DNA from: Candidatus Zhuqueibacterota bacterium
GTDB lineage: Bacteria; Zhuqueibacterota; Zhuqueibacteria; Residuimicrobiales; Krinioviventaceae
DNA: 64,000 nucleotides
Reading direction: 5' to 3'
Assembly: GCA_016934825.1 (NCBI GenBank)
Contig: JAFGSB010000140.1
Span: 1-64,000, forward strand
Shown: positions 17,301-25,270 of the stretch, piece after piece
Position numbering within the stretch: position 1 is the first letter of the stretch
Layout: each line of letters begins with the position of its first letter
The notes under the pieces: model-generated
Told to the model about the DNA's origin: nothing
Database searches by the model: none
What the model saw: the letters and a program-made list of their open reading frames with translations, nothing else
Program-made: the position numbers and the translations under genes

Positions 17301-17873
17301 ATGCATATCGACTACTTTAGAAAGGAAATTCAATTTAAAATTGTATATTATGGTCCGGGGCTTGGCGGCAAAACGACCAATTTGGAATATCTTCATGCAA
17401 ATTTAAACCCGGACATAAGGGGTGAGTTAGTCAGTTTAAAAACAAAGGATGAACGGACTCTTTATTTTGACTTTTTACAATTAAAACTAGGAAAAATAAA
17501 AAATAAAATTCCCCGGTTTCATCTTTATACAATTCCCGGTCAAATCCATTATAGTTACAGTCGTCAGATTATTCTACGCGGCGCCGATGCTGTGGTATTT
17601 GTCGCCGATTCACAGCCGGTAAGAATGGATGAAAATCTTGAAACCCTGGCCGATCTGGAAAAAAAATTAATATTACATAAGTACTCCCTGGACAATTTCC
17701 CATGGGTACTCCAGTACAATAAAAGAGATTTGGCCGATTCAATGAGTATCGAAACGATGCAAAGCAAACTGAATTTTCTTAATGTTCCATATCATCAGGC
17801 GGTCGCTGTGAACGGTAAAGGCGTATTTGAAACTCTACGCACGGCAATTGAATTACTGATAAATAAAATTTAA
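17301..17873 (+). CDS. mglA: MglA-like small GTPase
   Basis: Ras-like prokaryotic GTPase, 190 residues. Seen: the P-loop GPGLGGKTT (residues 18-26), the switch region with the TKDERTLYFDF segment, switch II IPGQIHYSYSRQ, and the base-recognition NKRD near residue 140. The switch II region has the MglA form (PGQ), and the IRGxDAVVFVADSQ strand is typical. MglA controls cell polarity or motility in other bacteria; here the target is unknown. It is sandwiched between two Roadblock genes, 6 bases after the first and 44 before the second. Confidence 0.92.
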   Translation: MHIDYFRKEIQFKIVYYGPGLGGKTTNLEYLHANLNPDIRGELVSLKTKDERTLYFDFLQLKLGKIKNKIPRFHLYTIPGQIHYSYSRQIILRGADAVVFVADSQPVRMDENLETLADLEKKLILHKYSLDNFPWVLQYNKRDLADSMSIETMQSKLNFLNVPYHQAVAVNGKGVFETLRTAIELLINKI

Positions 17874-17917
17874 TCCCGATGACATTCATACGATTTCAAT
17901 ATTAAGGATATCATGAT

Positions 17918-18352
17918 ATGCTGAGCAGTTATCCCAATAACGGTAAAAACACCAGTAAAAACATATACGAAAGTTCCATTCAAAAAAAAATTGAAAAAAT
18001 ATTATACAGTTTGGTTAAAACCGGGTTATATGAGTCCATTTATTTATACAATGCAGATGGGTTACCGCTTGTCGATAACCAGCCTTCCTCATCAATCGAT
18101 AATGTAGATCCTGTTGAAATTTCTGTTATGATGTCGCAAATACGACATGCCATCAGCAGATTAGATGATCTCGGCCGTGTTAGTGAAATTGTCATTGAGG
18201 GATCAAACGGTAAAAAAATTGTGTTCCGTTATATATCCTTGTTTAATCAAATAACCACTTTGATAGCGATCATCCCCGCCGGGAAATATTACCGCAACAT
18301 AACAAACAGACTGCAAAAAACCTTGGTTCAACTTTGTGAAACGGGAAATTAA
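17918..18352 (+). CDS. Roadblock/LC7 domain protein, second copy
   Basis: 144 residues. Seen: helix IQKKIEKILYSLVKTG, strand ESIYLYNADGLPLVDNQ, helix SVMMSQIRHAISRL, and paired strands SEIVIEGSNGKKIVFRYIS and TTLIAIIPAG. It differs markedly from the first Roadblock protein in sequence and length, so the two might form a heterodimer or act as alternative partners of the GTPase. AAGGATATC stands before the ATG. Its 3' end overlaps or abuts the transporter gene. Confidence 0.72.
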   Translation: MLSSYPNNGKNTSKNIYESSIQKKIEKILYSLVKTGLYESIYLYNADGLPLVDNQPSSSIDNVDPVEISVMMSQIRHAISRLDDLGRVSEIVIEGSNGKKIVFRYISLFNQITTLIAIIPAGKYYRNITNRLQKTLVQLCETGN

Positions 18353-18356
18353 CTAT

Positions 18357-19682
18357 ATGTCCCTTTCTCCTGATTTTTCCAAAAAACCTTCTCAGTTATC
18401 AACCATTTCATGGATATTATACGATCTCGCCAACACAGCGTATTCCATGAATATCGTCTCGCTCTATTTCGGCACCTGGATAATTATTGATTTGGCCCGC
18501 AGTGACGCCTGGGTCTCGCTTGTCAATGCTCTATCAATGCTGCTGGTCGCATTTACGATGCCTGTTTTGGGGGATTGGTCCGACATTAAAAATAAAAAAA
18601 TACCGGCGCTTTTACTTTTTACGGCCGTTTGTATTTCCGGCACTACGATAATGGGACTCCTGGGAAATACGGTTAGTAATATAGATCTTTTACTGCCGTT
18701 AATCCTTATTCTATATGTATTAACCAACTATAGTTACCAGGGCGGTCTGGTTTTTTATAATGCGTTAATGCCATCTGTCAGCACGCCTAAAACAATAGGA
18801 CGGGTTTCCGGATACGGCGTAGGTATTGGTTATATGGGAACAATTATCGGTCTGGTTGTTGCCAGATTGTTTGTTGAAGGGAACGCTTTCGGACTCACTA
18901 TTCCCGGGATCTCGGGAGGCGGCACCTCAGCCGCATTTGTCCCGACCGCGGTGTTGTTCTTCATTTTTGCTCTTCCGATATTCATTTTTGTACATGAAAA
19001 ACCGCCGTCCTATACACAAGATCAGCCGTGGAAATTGTCACATTCTTATCGCAAGGTATTTCATAACATCAGGGACACAAAAAAGTATCCGGGATTATTG
19101 CGCTTCCTTATCGCAAAACTTTTATATGAAGACAGTGTACAGACGATCGTCATATATATGGGGGTCTATACACAAATCGTCATGGGGTTCTCACGGGAAC
19201 AGGCCAACCTGTTTTTAATCGTGCTGACCCCTTTTGCCATTCTCGGATCGGCTTTTTGCGGGATTTTGACGGACCACTATGGACCCAAGAAAACATTAAC
19301 AACTGTTATTTTTTTGTGGATCGTCAGCTTGTTTATGATTGTGTTGATATCCAACCATATCGCCTTTTGGATATTGGGCGGGATAATCGGCGTATTATTA
19401 GGTTCCACCTGGACATCCGCGCGGCCTCTTCTTATTACTCTTGCGCCCAATGATATGCTCGGAGAATTTTTCGGATTATACGCGTTGTCCGGTAAACTGG
19501 CCGCGATAATCGGCCCTTTAATCTGGAGCACGGTTACTCTTTCCCTCAGCGCTTTTGGGAATGTGTTTAAATTTAAAGCTGCGATTCTCGCACTCGCGGT
19601 GATAATGATAATAGGGCTGCTGGTATTGAAGCCGGTGCCGGATTTTCACCCCAAACTGAAAAAAGGCGAAATCGCAAATTAA
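18357..19682 (+). CDS. MFS transporter, UMF1/Atg22 type
   Basis: About 441 residues and 12 predicted membrane helices. Seen: the family's N-terminal box WILYDLANTAYSMNIVSLYF, then the MFS loop GDWSDIKNKK between helices 2 and 3, and the mirrored LTDHYGPKK in the second half. UMF1/Atg22-type proteins include vacuolar amino-acid exporters in yeast; bacterial substrates are unknown. The start may be 18357 (four bases after the Roadblock stop) or 18336 (overlapping). Co-transcription with the GTPase genes is likely. Confidence 0.85.
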   Translation: MSLSPDFSKKPSQLSTISWILYDLANTAYSMNIVSLYFGTWIIIDLARSDAWVSLVNALSMLLVAFTMPVLGDWSDIKNKKIPALLLFTAVCISGTTIMGLLGNTVSNIDLLLPLILILYVLTNYSYQGGLVFYNALMPSVSTPKTIGRVSGYGVGIGYMGTIIGLVVARLFVEGNAFGLTIPGISGGGTSAAFVPTAVLFFIFALPIFIFVHEKPPSYTQDQPWKLSHSYRKVFHNIRDTKKYPGLLRFLIAKLLYEDSVQTIVIYMGVYTQIVMGFSREQANLFLIVLTPFAILGSAFCGILTDHYGPKKTLTTVIFLWIVSLFMIVLISNHIAFWILGGIIGVLLGSTWTSARPLLITLAPNDMLGEFFGLYALSGKLAAIIGPLIWSTVTLSLSAFGNVFKFKAAILALAVIMIIGLLVLKPVPDFHPKLKKGEIAN

Positions 19683-19729
19683 AAAGCTTGACTCTGATTT
19701 AAAGATTAATTATATTTGTGGCCGTTATT

Positions 19730-19984
19730 ATGAATAAAAAACAAGACAAAATCAAAGCTAAAGTTAAAAAACAAAAGCTACTATTTCTCGATCTGGCAGC
19801 CATGAATTATATGATATTTGGAGTGGCTGTACTTACGATAATATTAGGTTATGTGTCTTTATCCAAAGGACCTGCCGATAGTTTCTGGTCATTAACATTA
19901 GCCCCAATTTTACTGGTAATTGGTTATTGCATTCTTGTGCCATTAGCAATTTTTTGGCGTTCCAAAAAACCGAAAAATCCATAA
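19730..19984 (+). CDS. Small membrane protein, DUF3098-like
   Basis: 84 residues: a basic N-terminus, then two membrane segments (YMIFGVAVLTIILGYVSL and LAPILLVIGYCILVPLAIFW) separated by a short GPADSFW loop, and a basic C-terminus. This layout matches the DUF3098 proteins of Bacteroidetes and relatives. An in-frame GTG at 19718 is an alternative start. It lies 47 bases after the transporter and 11 bases before tRNA-Val. Confidence 0.7.
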   Translation: MNKKQDKIKAKVKKQKLLFLDLAAMNYMIFGVAVLTIILGYVSLSKGPADSFWSLTLAPILLVIGYCILVPLAIFWRSKKPKNP

Positions 19985-19995
19985 TAACAGATAAA

Positions 19996-20070
19996 GGGCG
20001 ATTAGCTCAGTTGGTCTAGAGCACCTGCCTTACAAGCAGGGGGTCGCTGGTTCGACTCCAGCATCGCCCA
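19996..20070 (+). tRNA. tRNA-Val (TAC)
   Basis: 75-base cloverleaf: acceptor GGGCGAT / ATCGCCC, D-arm AGCTCAGTTGGTCTAGAGC, anticodon loop CTTACAA with anticodon TAC, and T-arm GCTGGTTCGACTCCAGC. The 3' CCA is not encoded. Confidence 0.96.
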
Positions 20071-20154
20071 CGTTGAGCGAAAGTAATAGTATTTCAAAAG
20101 TTTGATTTTTGCTATTGCTTTTTTTAAAAGTGTTTTGTATGTTACAAAAGTGTT

Positions 20155-20231
20155 GGGGTCGTGGTGCAGATGGTTAGCACATCGGCCTGTCAAGCCGAAG
20201 GTCGCGGGTTCAAGTCCCGTCGGCCCCGCCA
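20155..20231 (+). tRNA. tRNA-Asp (GTC)
   Basis: 77 bases including an encoded CCA. The acceptor is GGGGTCG / CGGCCCC with one G-T pair. The anticodon loop CTGTCAA carries GTC, and the T-arm is CGGGTTCAAGTCCCG. A T-rich terminator hairpin follows at once. The 3' end is copied 109 bases downstream. Confidence 0.96.
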
Positions 20232-20397
20232 AAAGCCTCTGATAAAATTCAGGGGCTTTTTTGTTTTAAAGCGGGTTTCAAGCGGAGTCCGCCCACAGGT
20301 GGACGACGTGCGACTACGGCGCATCCCGTCGGCCCCGCCAAAAGCCTCTGATGAAAATCAGGGGCTTTTTTGTTTCAAAACGGGATTCAGGCGGAGG
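20215..20397 (+). repeat. Direct repeat of tRNA-Asp 3' end plus terminator
   Basis: About 73 bases (20215-20287) recur at 20324-20397 with a handful of mismatches. Each copy begins TCCCGTCGGCCCCGCCA, followed by the terminator stem and the GCGGAG end. The 36 bases between copies contain a 7-bp hairpin (GTCCGCC-CACA-GGTGGAC, 20287-20304). The second copy lacks the rest of a tRNA. Confidence 0.88.
20233..20263 (+). terminator. Rho-independent terminator after tRNA-Asp
   Basis: Stem AAGCCTCTGA / TCAGGGGCTT with a short AT loop, followed by a T-run. A near-identical copy lies at 20342-20372. Confidence 0.85.
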
Positions 20398-20761
20398 GAT
20401 TGTTTCAAAAGCCCAAAATGGTGATTTTTTGTTAACAGCCTACTGACTTGATTTTTGTTTTTATTAAAAATATTTTGCCAATCTCACAAAATCAAGAAAA
20501 ATTGACCCTTTTTATACAGCCCCCAGGGTTATAAAATCTAATAGGTGTAAAAACACTATTCTATAATAAATGTAACTTTTTGTAAAAAAAAATTGTGAAT
20601 TATGAAAAAAACGTTTGTCTTTTTATTAAATTTTTTTAATATTAGCACTATTGAATTAGGGTTGTACTTAAGGTATTAGAAGTAAATTTAAATTGTTAGG
20701 ATTGTTTCTTTCCATCATTAAATTTTAATTTGTAATCAAGTTATACGGATTGATATACACG
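20398..20761. other. AT-rich region upstream of the secretion cluster
   Basis: About 360 bases with several A- and T-runs and no gene visible. It should contain the promoter of the GWxTD gene and possibly of the whole 20.8-29.6 kb cluster. No specific operator could be identified. Confidence 0.45.
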
Positions 20762-22150
20762 ATGACAAATAAAATTAATTTTAAATTTATTAATATTCCT
20801 GCTACTCTAAAGTTAAATTTACTAATCGTTTTCTTATTAATTATACCCGCCCAATCTAAAACGGAAAATGACTTTATCCTTCCTATAAAAAGTGACGGGA
20901 ACCTAACCTTTTATGTTGATGTTTACCAATTTGTAAACACTCAAGGGGAAAATAATACGGAAATGAGTTATTCATTAAATCTTGCTCAATTTTCGTTATT
21001 AGAGGATTCAGTAATAAATCCGATCAGGTTTACAATCACCCTTAATCTTCTCGATATGAGGGGTGATACTTTGGAACAAATATGCGAACAAAAATCCATT
21101 AAACCCGACAGTGCGGTGAATCCTCAGAACTCGGGGGTTTTTATTGATTTAAAACGTTTTACAATCAAAGCCGATACAATTACGCTTCATCTAAACATTG
21201 CCAATTCTGCCCGTAACTTATCGGGTAATGTCAAAAAAAAGTTTGCAGTAAAAAAATATACAAAAGCACTATCCATCAGTGATCTTTTTTTTGCATCCCA
21301 TGTACAAAAAAGTTCTGACAAAAGTAGTTTTGAAAAACATGGGTTAATTGCAATTCCCAATCCATTAAGAGTCTTTACTTTTGGAGAACAAACACAAAAT
21401 ATATATATTTATTTTGAAATCAACAACCTGGAATACAACAGCAACACACCCTCCTCCTATTCAGTTAATTATACGATATCCGATTTGACCGGCCGGGAAA
21501 TAACTTCTCATAATCGCCCTGCTATCGTCAAAACGAATACAAACTGCGCCCGCTTTGAAATAATTCCATTAAAAGATCTCAAACACGGTTTATACCTGCT
21601 AAAAATGAATGTTACAGATTTATTAACAGGGAATAACTGTTCTACATCCCGATATTTTGAAGTTTATGAAGAAACGGAAAGTAATAAAATGTTTTTATCC
21701 ATGACGGATGAAGATATAAAAAAATATTATGATCAAATCAAATATATTGCCACAAACGAAGAAAAGGAAATTTTCAGGACACTCGATGCAAGAGGGAAAC
21801 AGGCGTTTTTACTTAATTTTTGGAGCAGCAGAGATACTGATCCTGAAACTGATGAAAATGAATTTATGACGGAACACTTTAGACGGCTACAGTATTCTGA
21901 AAACAAATTCAACGGTGGAATAAACTCGGATATGGGAAGGGTTTTAATACAGTATGGTCCACCGATCGATATTCAGCGGCAATTTTCTACCTCTCATATC
22001 AACAGGCCAGTGGAGATATGGTACTATGCGTTAGAAGGGAAAACTGAATTTATTTTTGTCGATCGCTCCGGAGATGGACATTATGTTCTTGTTCATTCCA
22101 ATCATCCCGACGAATATCAAAATCCCAATTGGATGGAAGTAATGAAGTAA
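20762..22150 (+). CDS. GWxTD domain-containing secreted protein
   Basis: 462 residues. Seen: a signal peptide ending near IIPAQS, a beta-rich N-terminal half, a middle domain resembling a sorting-type module (AIPNPLRVFTFGEQ ... GLYLLKMNV), and a C-terminal GWxTD domain: YIATNEEKEIF, FLLNFWSSRDTDPETDENEF, HFRRLQYSENKF, then SDMGRVLIQYGPP. The GWxTD tetrad itself has become GGINSD. The function is unknown; the family is common in FCB-group bacteria and often sits beside TonB receptors and PorV-like proteins, as here. ATG 20762 is preferred over TTG 20750. The TonB receptor follows after 88 bases. Confidence 0.85.
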   Translation: MTNKINFKFINIPATLKLNLLIVFLLIIPAQSKTENDFILPIKSDGNLTFYVDVYQFVNTQGENNTEMSYSLNLAQFSLLEDSVINPIRFTITLNLLDMRGDTLEQICEQKSIKPDSAVNPQNSGVFIDLKRFTIKADTITLHLNIANSARNLSGNVKKKFAVKKYTKALSISDLFFASHVQKSSDKSSFEKHGLIAIPNPLRVFTFGEQTQNIYIYFEINNLEYNSNTPSSYSVNYTISDLTGREITSHNRPAIVKTNTNCARFEIIPLKDLKHGLYLLKMNVTDLLTGNNCSTSRYFEVYEETESNKMFLSMTDEDIKKYYDQIKYIATNEEKEIFRTLDARGKQAFLLNFWSSRDTDPETDENEFMTEHFRRLQYSENKFNGGINSDMGRVLIQYGPPIDIQRQFSTSHINRPVEIWYYALEGKTEFIFVDRSGDGHYVLVHSNHPDEYQNPNWMEVMK

Positions 22151-22238
22151 CTCTTTACTGTTGTAAAAATAATACTATCATTTGATCGTATTTTTTACCA
22201 AATAACTAAAGTTACTTAACTAAATAAGGAGATTAGGC

Positions 22239-25223
22239 ATGGTGCAGAATAAAATAAGATGTCCTCTATTTATTCTGTTACTCTTCCTCGTCGTTGTCTA
22301 CAGCGATTCATCCTTTGCTGCGATAACAGGTAAAATTTCAGGGAGAGTATTCGAAGAAAAGACAAATGAAGTGTTGCCCGGAGCCAATATTATATTGGAA
22401 GGCACATCATTAGGAGCCGCTACCGATGTTAACGGTAATTTTTTCATCATTAACATTGCTCCCGGAGTTTATAATGTCAGGGCCTCTATGATCGGCTACA
22501 CAACAATTGTCCAGGAAAATGTCAGGGTGAGCGTTAACCAGACAACAACTCTCGATTTCGCAATGAAAGAAGAAGTCATAGAGGGAGAAACCGTAACGAT
22601 TGAGGCTGAGAGGCCGGTTGTGCAGATGGATGTCTCGTCAAGTCAAACTATCGTTACGGAAGAGACAATAAGTGCGCGTCCCCTTGACAACATTGAAGAA
22701 ATACTTGCTTCCGAAGCGGGTATTTCACTTTCTGCTTCAGATAACGGAACCGGGCTTGTTGTCAGAGGTGGTGAATTAAACGAAACAGATATAATGATAG
22801 ATGGTTTGTCAACCAGAAATGAAAGAAACCAGCAACCTCTGACCAATCTAAGTATTACGGCCATTAAAGAAGTTGAAATTTTAACTGGCGGCTTTAATGC
22901 AGAATACGGCGATATTCGTTCCGGTATGATTAACGTAGTAACCCGGGAAGGCAGTCTGGATCGTTATTCTTTAAATTTAGACGCAAGAATGAGTCCAGCG
23001 GCCCGCAAACATTTTGGTCCAAGTCCATTCAGTGTTGACGGGCCTTTCTGGAAAGTTTATGCGGGTAAGGATGCATTCACCGGTGTGACGAATGATATGG
23101 TTGCGAGTGGAAAGTATCCTTTTTCTTTTGTGGGCTGGAATGAAGTTGCACGACAATTTTTAGCAGATCCGGATCCGAACAATGATATGACCCCCCAGCA
23201 GTTACTGGAAGTCTGGAAATGGCAGCATCGTCTTCGCACATATGCCGATAAACCGGATTATGTTATCGATGGTTCGTTCAGCGGCCGAGTGCCTTTCTTG
23301 CCGGTTGCTTTTCTTGTCTCGGAAAGATATGAAAATTTGCAATTGGCCTATCCATTTAGTCGAAACAATTCAGTTGCCAGTACCACTCAGCTCAAGCTGA
23401 CAGGAAATCTTACACCGAACATGAAATTTTCATTTAACAATAGTTTAATGCTTGTGCAGGGTGTGAGCGGTTCAATTTATGATGATACCAATGGTATGAT
23501 TACCGGAAGTCGTCAGGGTACTGAATATGCCCGTAACGCGTTGTATTGGCGATATATGTGGCACGATGCAAACTATAACCCAATTGAAACATTGCAATAT
23601 CGTGGCGGGTTTACTTTGAACCATATAATAAGTCCTAAAACTTTTTATGATCTGCGTCTGGAATACACGAACTATAAAACAACACAGGAACCTATAGCGC
23701 TTCGTGATACGACCAAAATCAAAAAAATCGGCAATATGTGGTACGATGAAGCCCCGTTCGGATACGTTGGAAGTGAAATTGGTTCTATTATAGAAAGTTA
23801 TGATATCCTGGGCGATTTCCTCATGTCCGGAGGCGGCAGAGGCCAGGATCACTCACGATACTGGGGAATCACTTTAGCCGGTGATTATGTGTCGCAAATT
23901 AATAATCATAATGAAGTTAAAGCCGGATTCACATTCGATTATACATCTTTTAAAGAACGTCGTGAAATAAACCATTCACAAACGACTCAACCTTATGAAG
24001 AAGCACCCTGGACCTGGTGGTACTATGATAATTCACCAATTAAAGTCGGTGCTTATATCCAGGACAAAATTGAATACAGCGGTATGATCGCAAACATTGG
24101 TCTTCGTGTTGATTACCTGAGACCTGGAACAGAACCCTTCAATCTCGATCCACAATTTATTTTTAATGAACTGCCATACACTTTATCAAACTGGCAGGAG
24201 AATAATAACAGCTTTTCTAATTTAACGACATCGGATGCAGGTTACAAACTTTATACAAGCCCCCGTATAGGTATATCCCATCCGGTGACCGCTACCAGTA
24301 AAATTTTCTTTAATTATGGTCATTTCTTCCAGTCACCGATAATCGATTATTTGTATACCGTTAGACCATATTCGCAAGGAGCGACTATTCCAAATATCAG
24401 GGCGGAATGGCCAAGAACAATATCCTATGAAATCGGTATTGAACAAAGTATTGCCAATGATTATCTGATTCATTTTATGGGTTATTATAAAGACGTTTCG
24501 AATCAGCTTAGCCAACAGGAAATCGTTTCCTTAAACGGCGAAAACGAAGTCCAAACCTGGGCAAATAATAGTTATGCCGATATTCGTGGGCTCGAGTTTA
24601 GACTTGAAAAACGAGTCGGACGTTGGTGGTACGGCTGGGCATCTGCTGAGTATATGGTAAGAAGCACCGGCTACACAGGCCTGCGCTATATTTATGAGGA
24701 CCGGCAGAAAGCCAAACAGCAAAGAGAGAATACAAATCAGAACAAAGGGAATCCTGTGCCATCCGTTGCCGCCAATATTACTTTAAAGACACCTGTGAAT
24801 TTTGGCCCCAAATTTATGGGTCTTGATTTATTAGGTGATTGGCGACTGAACATTTTTCAGGAATGGTCCGATGGCGGACGGGAATTATTGAATCCTGACG
24901 CCCTCCTGAGTGAACAACATTACGCCCAGGTAATTGACTATTATAACACCGATATACTATTAGAGAAACGAGTTCAGGTCAGCGAAATGCGGGTGGGTTT
25001 CTTTGTCCAGGTGAAAAATTTGTTTAACTATAAGGGTTTCCCCAGCCCGCTATATTGGAACAAATATGTTGATTCACTCCACTTCCCGTGGGAAAAAGGA
25101 GAACAAAAAGGAAATGATAAATTGGGCGATTGGGATAAAGACTATATAGATCTTGGCTGGAACGAATGGGCACATTTTATAAATCCAAGAGATATATACT
25201 TTGGTATTAGGGTTCAATTTTAA
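22239..25223 (+). CDS. TonB-dependent receptor with carboxypeptidase-like N-terminal domain
   Basis: 994 residues; outer-membrane transporter energised by TonB. Seen: a signal peptide (to about residue 28), a CarboxypepD_reg-like domain (33-115; GKISGRVFEEKTNEVLPGANI, ATDVNGNFFIINIAPGVYNVRASMIGY), a plug domain (about 125-235; IEEILASEAGISL, VRGGELNETDIMIDG, ILTGGFNAEYGDIRSGMINVVTREG) and a long barrel region ending in Phe (IYFGIRVQF), as expected for insertion by BAM. The substrate is unknown, and no SusD partner is present. A strong AGGAG site precedes the ATG. The three following genes are spaced 47, 50 and 32 bases apart, so this is an operon. Confidence 0.93.
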   Translation: MVQNKIRCPLFILLLFLVVVYSDSSFAAITGKISGRVFEEKTNEVLPGANIILEGTSLGAATDVNGNFFIINIAPGVYNVRASMIGYTTIVQENVRVSVNQTTTLDFAMKEEVIEGETVTIEAERPVVQMDVSSSQTIVTEETISARPLDNIEEILASEAGISLSASDNGTGLVVRGGELNETDIMIDGLSTRNERNQQPLTNLSITAIKEVEILTGGFNAEYGDIRSGMINVVTREGSLDRYSLNLDARMSPAARKHFGPSPFSVDGPFWKVYAGKDAFTGVTNDMVASGKYPFSFVGWNEVARQFLADPDPNNDMTPQQLLEVWKWQHRLRTYADKPDYVIDGSFSGRVPFLPVAFLVSERYENLQLAYPFSRNNSVASTTQLKLTGNLTPNMKFSFNNSLMLVQGVSGSIYDDTNGMITGSRQGTEYARNALYWRYMWHDANYNPIETLQYRGGFTLNHIISPKTFYDLRLEYTNYKTTQEPIALRDTTKIKKIGNMWYDEAPFGYVGSEIGSIIESYDILGDFLMSGGGRGQDHSRYWGITLAGDYVSQINNHNEVKAGFTFDYTSFKERREINHSQTTQPYEEAPWTWWYYDNSPIKVGAYIQDKIEYSGMIANIGLRVDYLRPGTEPFNLDPQFIFNELPYTLSNWQENNNSFSNLTTSDAGYKLYTSPRIGISHPVTATSKIFFNYGHFFQSPIIDYLYTVRPYSQGATIPNIRAEWPRTISYEIGIEQSIANDYLIHFMGYYKDVSNQLSQQEIVSLNGENEVQTWANNSYADIRGLEFRLEKRVGRWWYGWASAEYMVRSTGYTGLRYIYEDRQKAKQQRENTNQNKGNPVPSVAANITLKTPVNFGPKFMGLDLLGDWRLNIFQEWSDGGRELLNPDALLSEQHYAQVIDYYNTDILLEKRVQVSEMRVGFFVQVKNLFNYKGFPSPLYWNKYVDSLHFPWEKGEQKGNDKLGDWDKDYIDLGWNEWAHFINPRDIYFGIRVQF

Positions 25224-25270
25224 AAAAATTAATGAAAAATTTAATAAATTATTTAAGGAGGTATTAGCTT

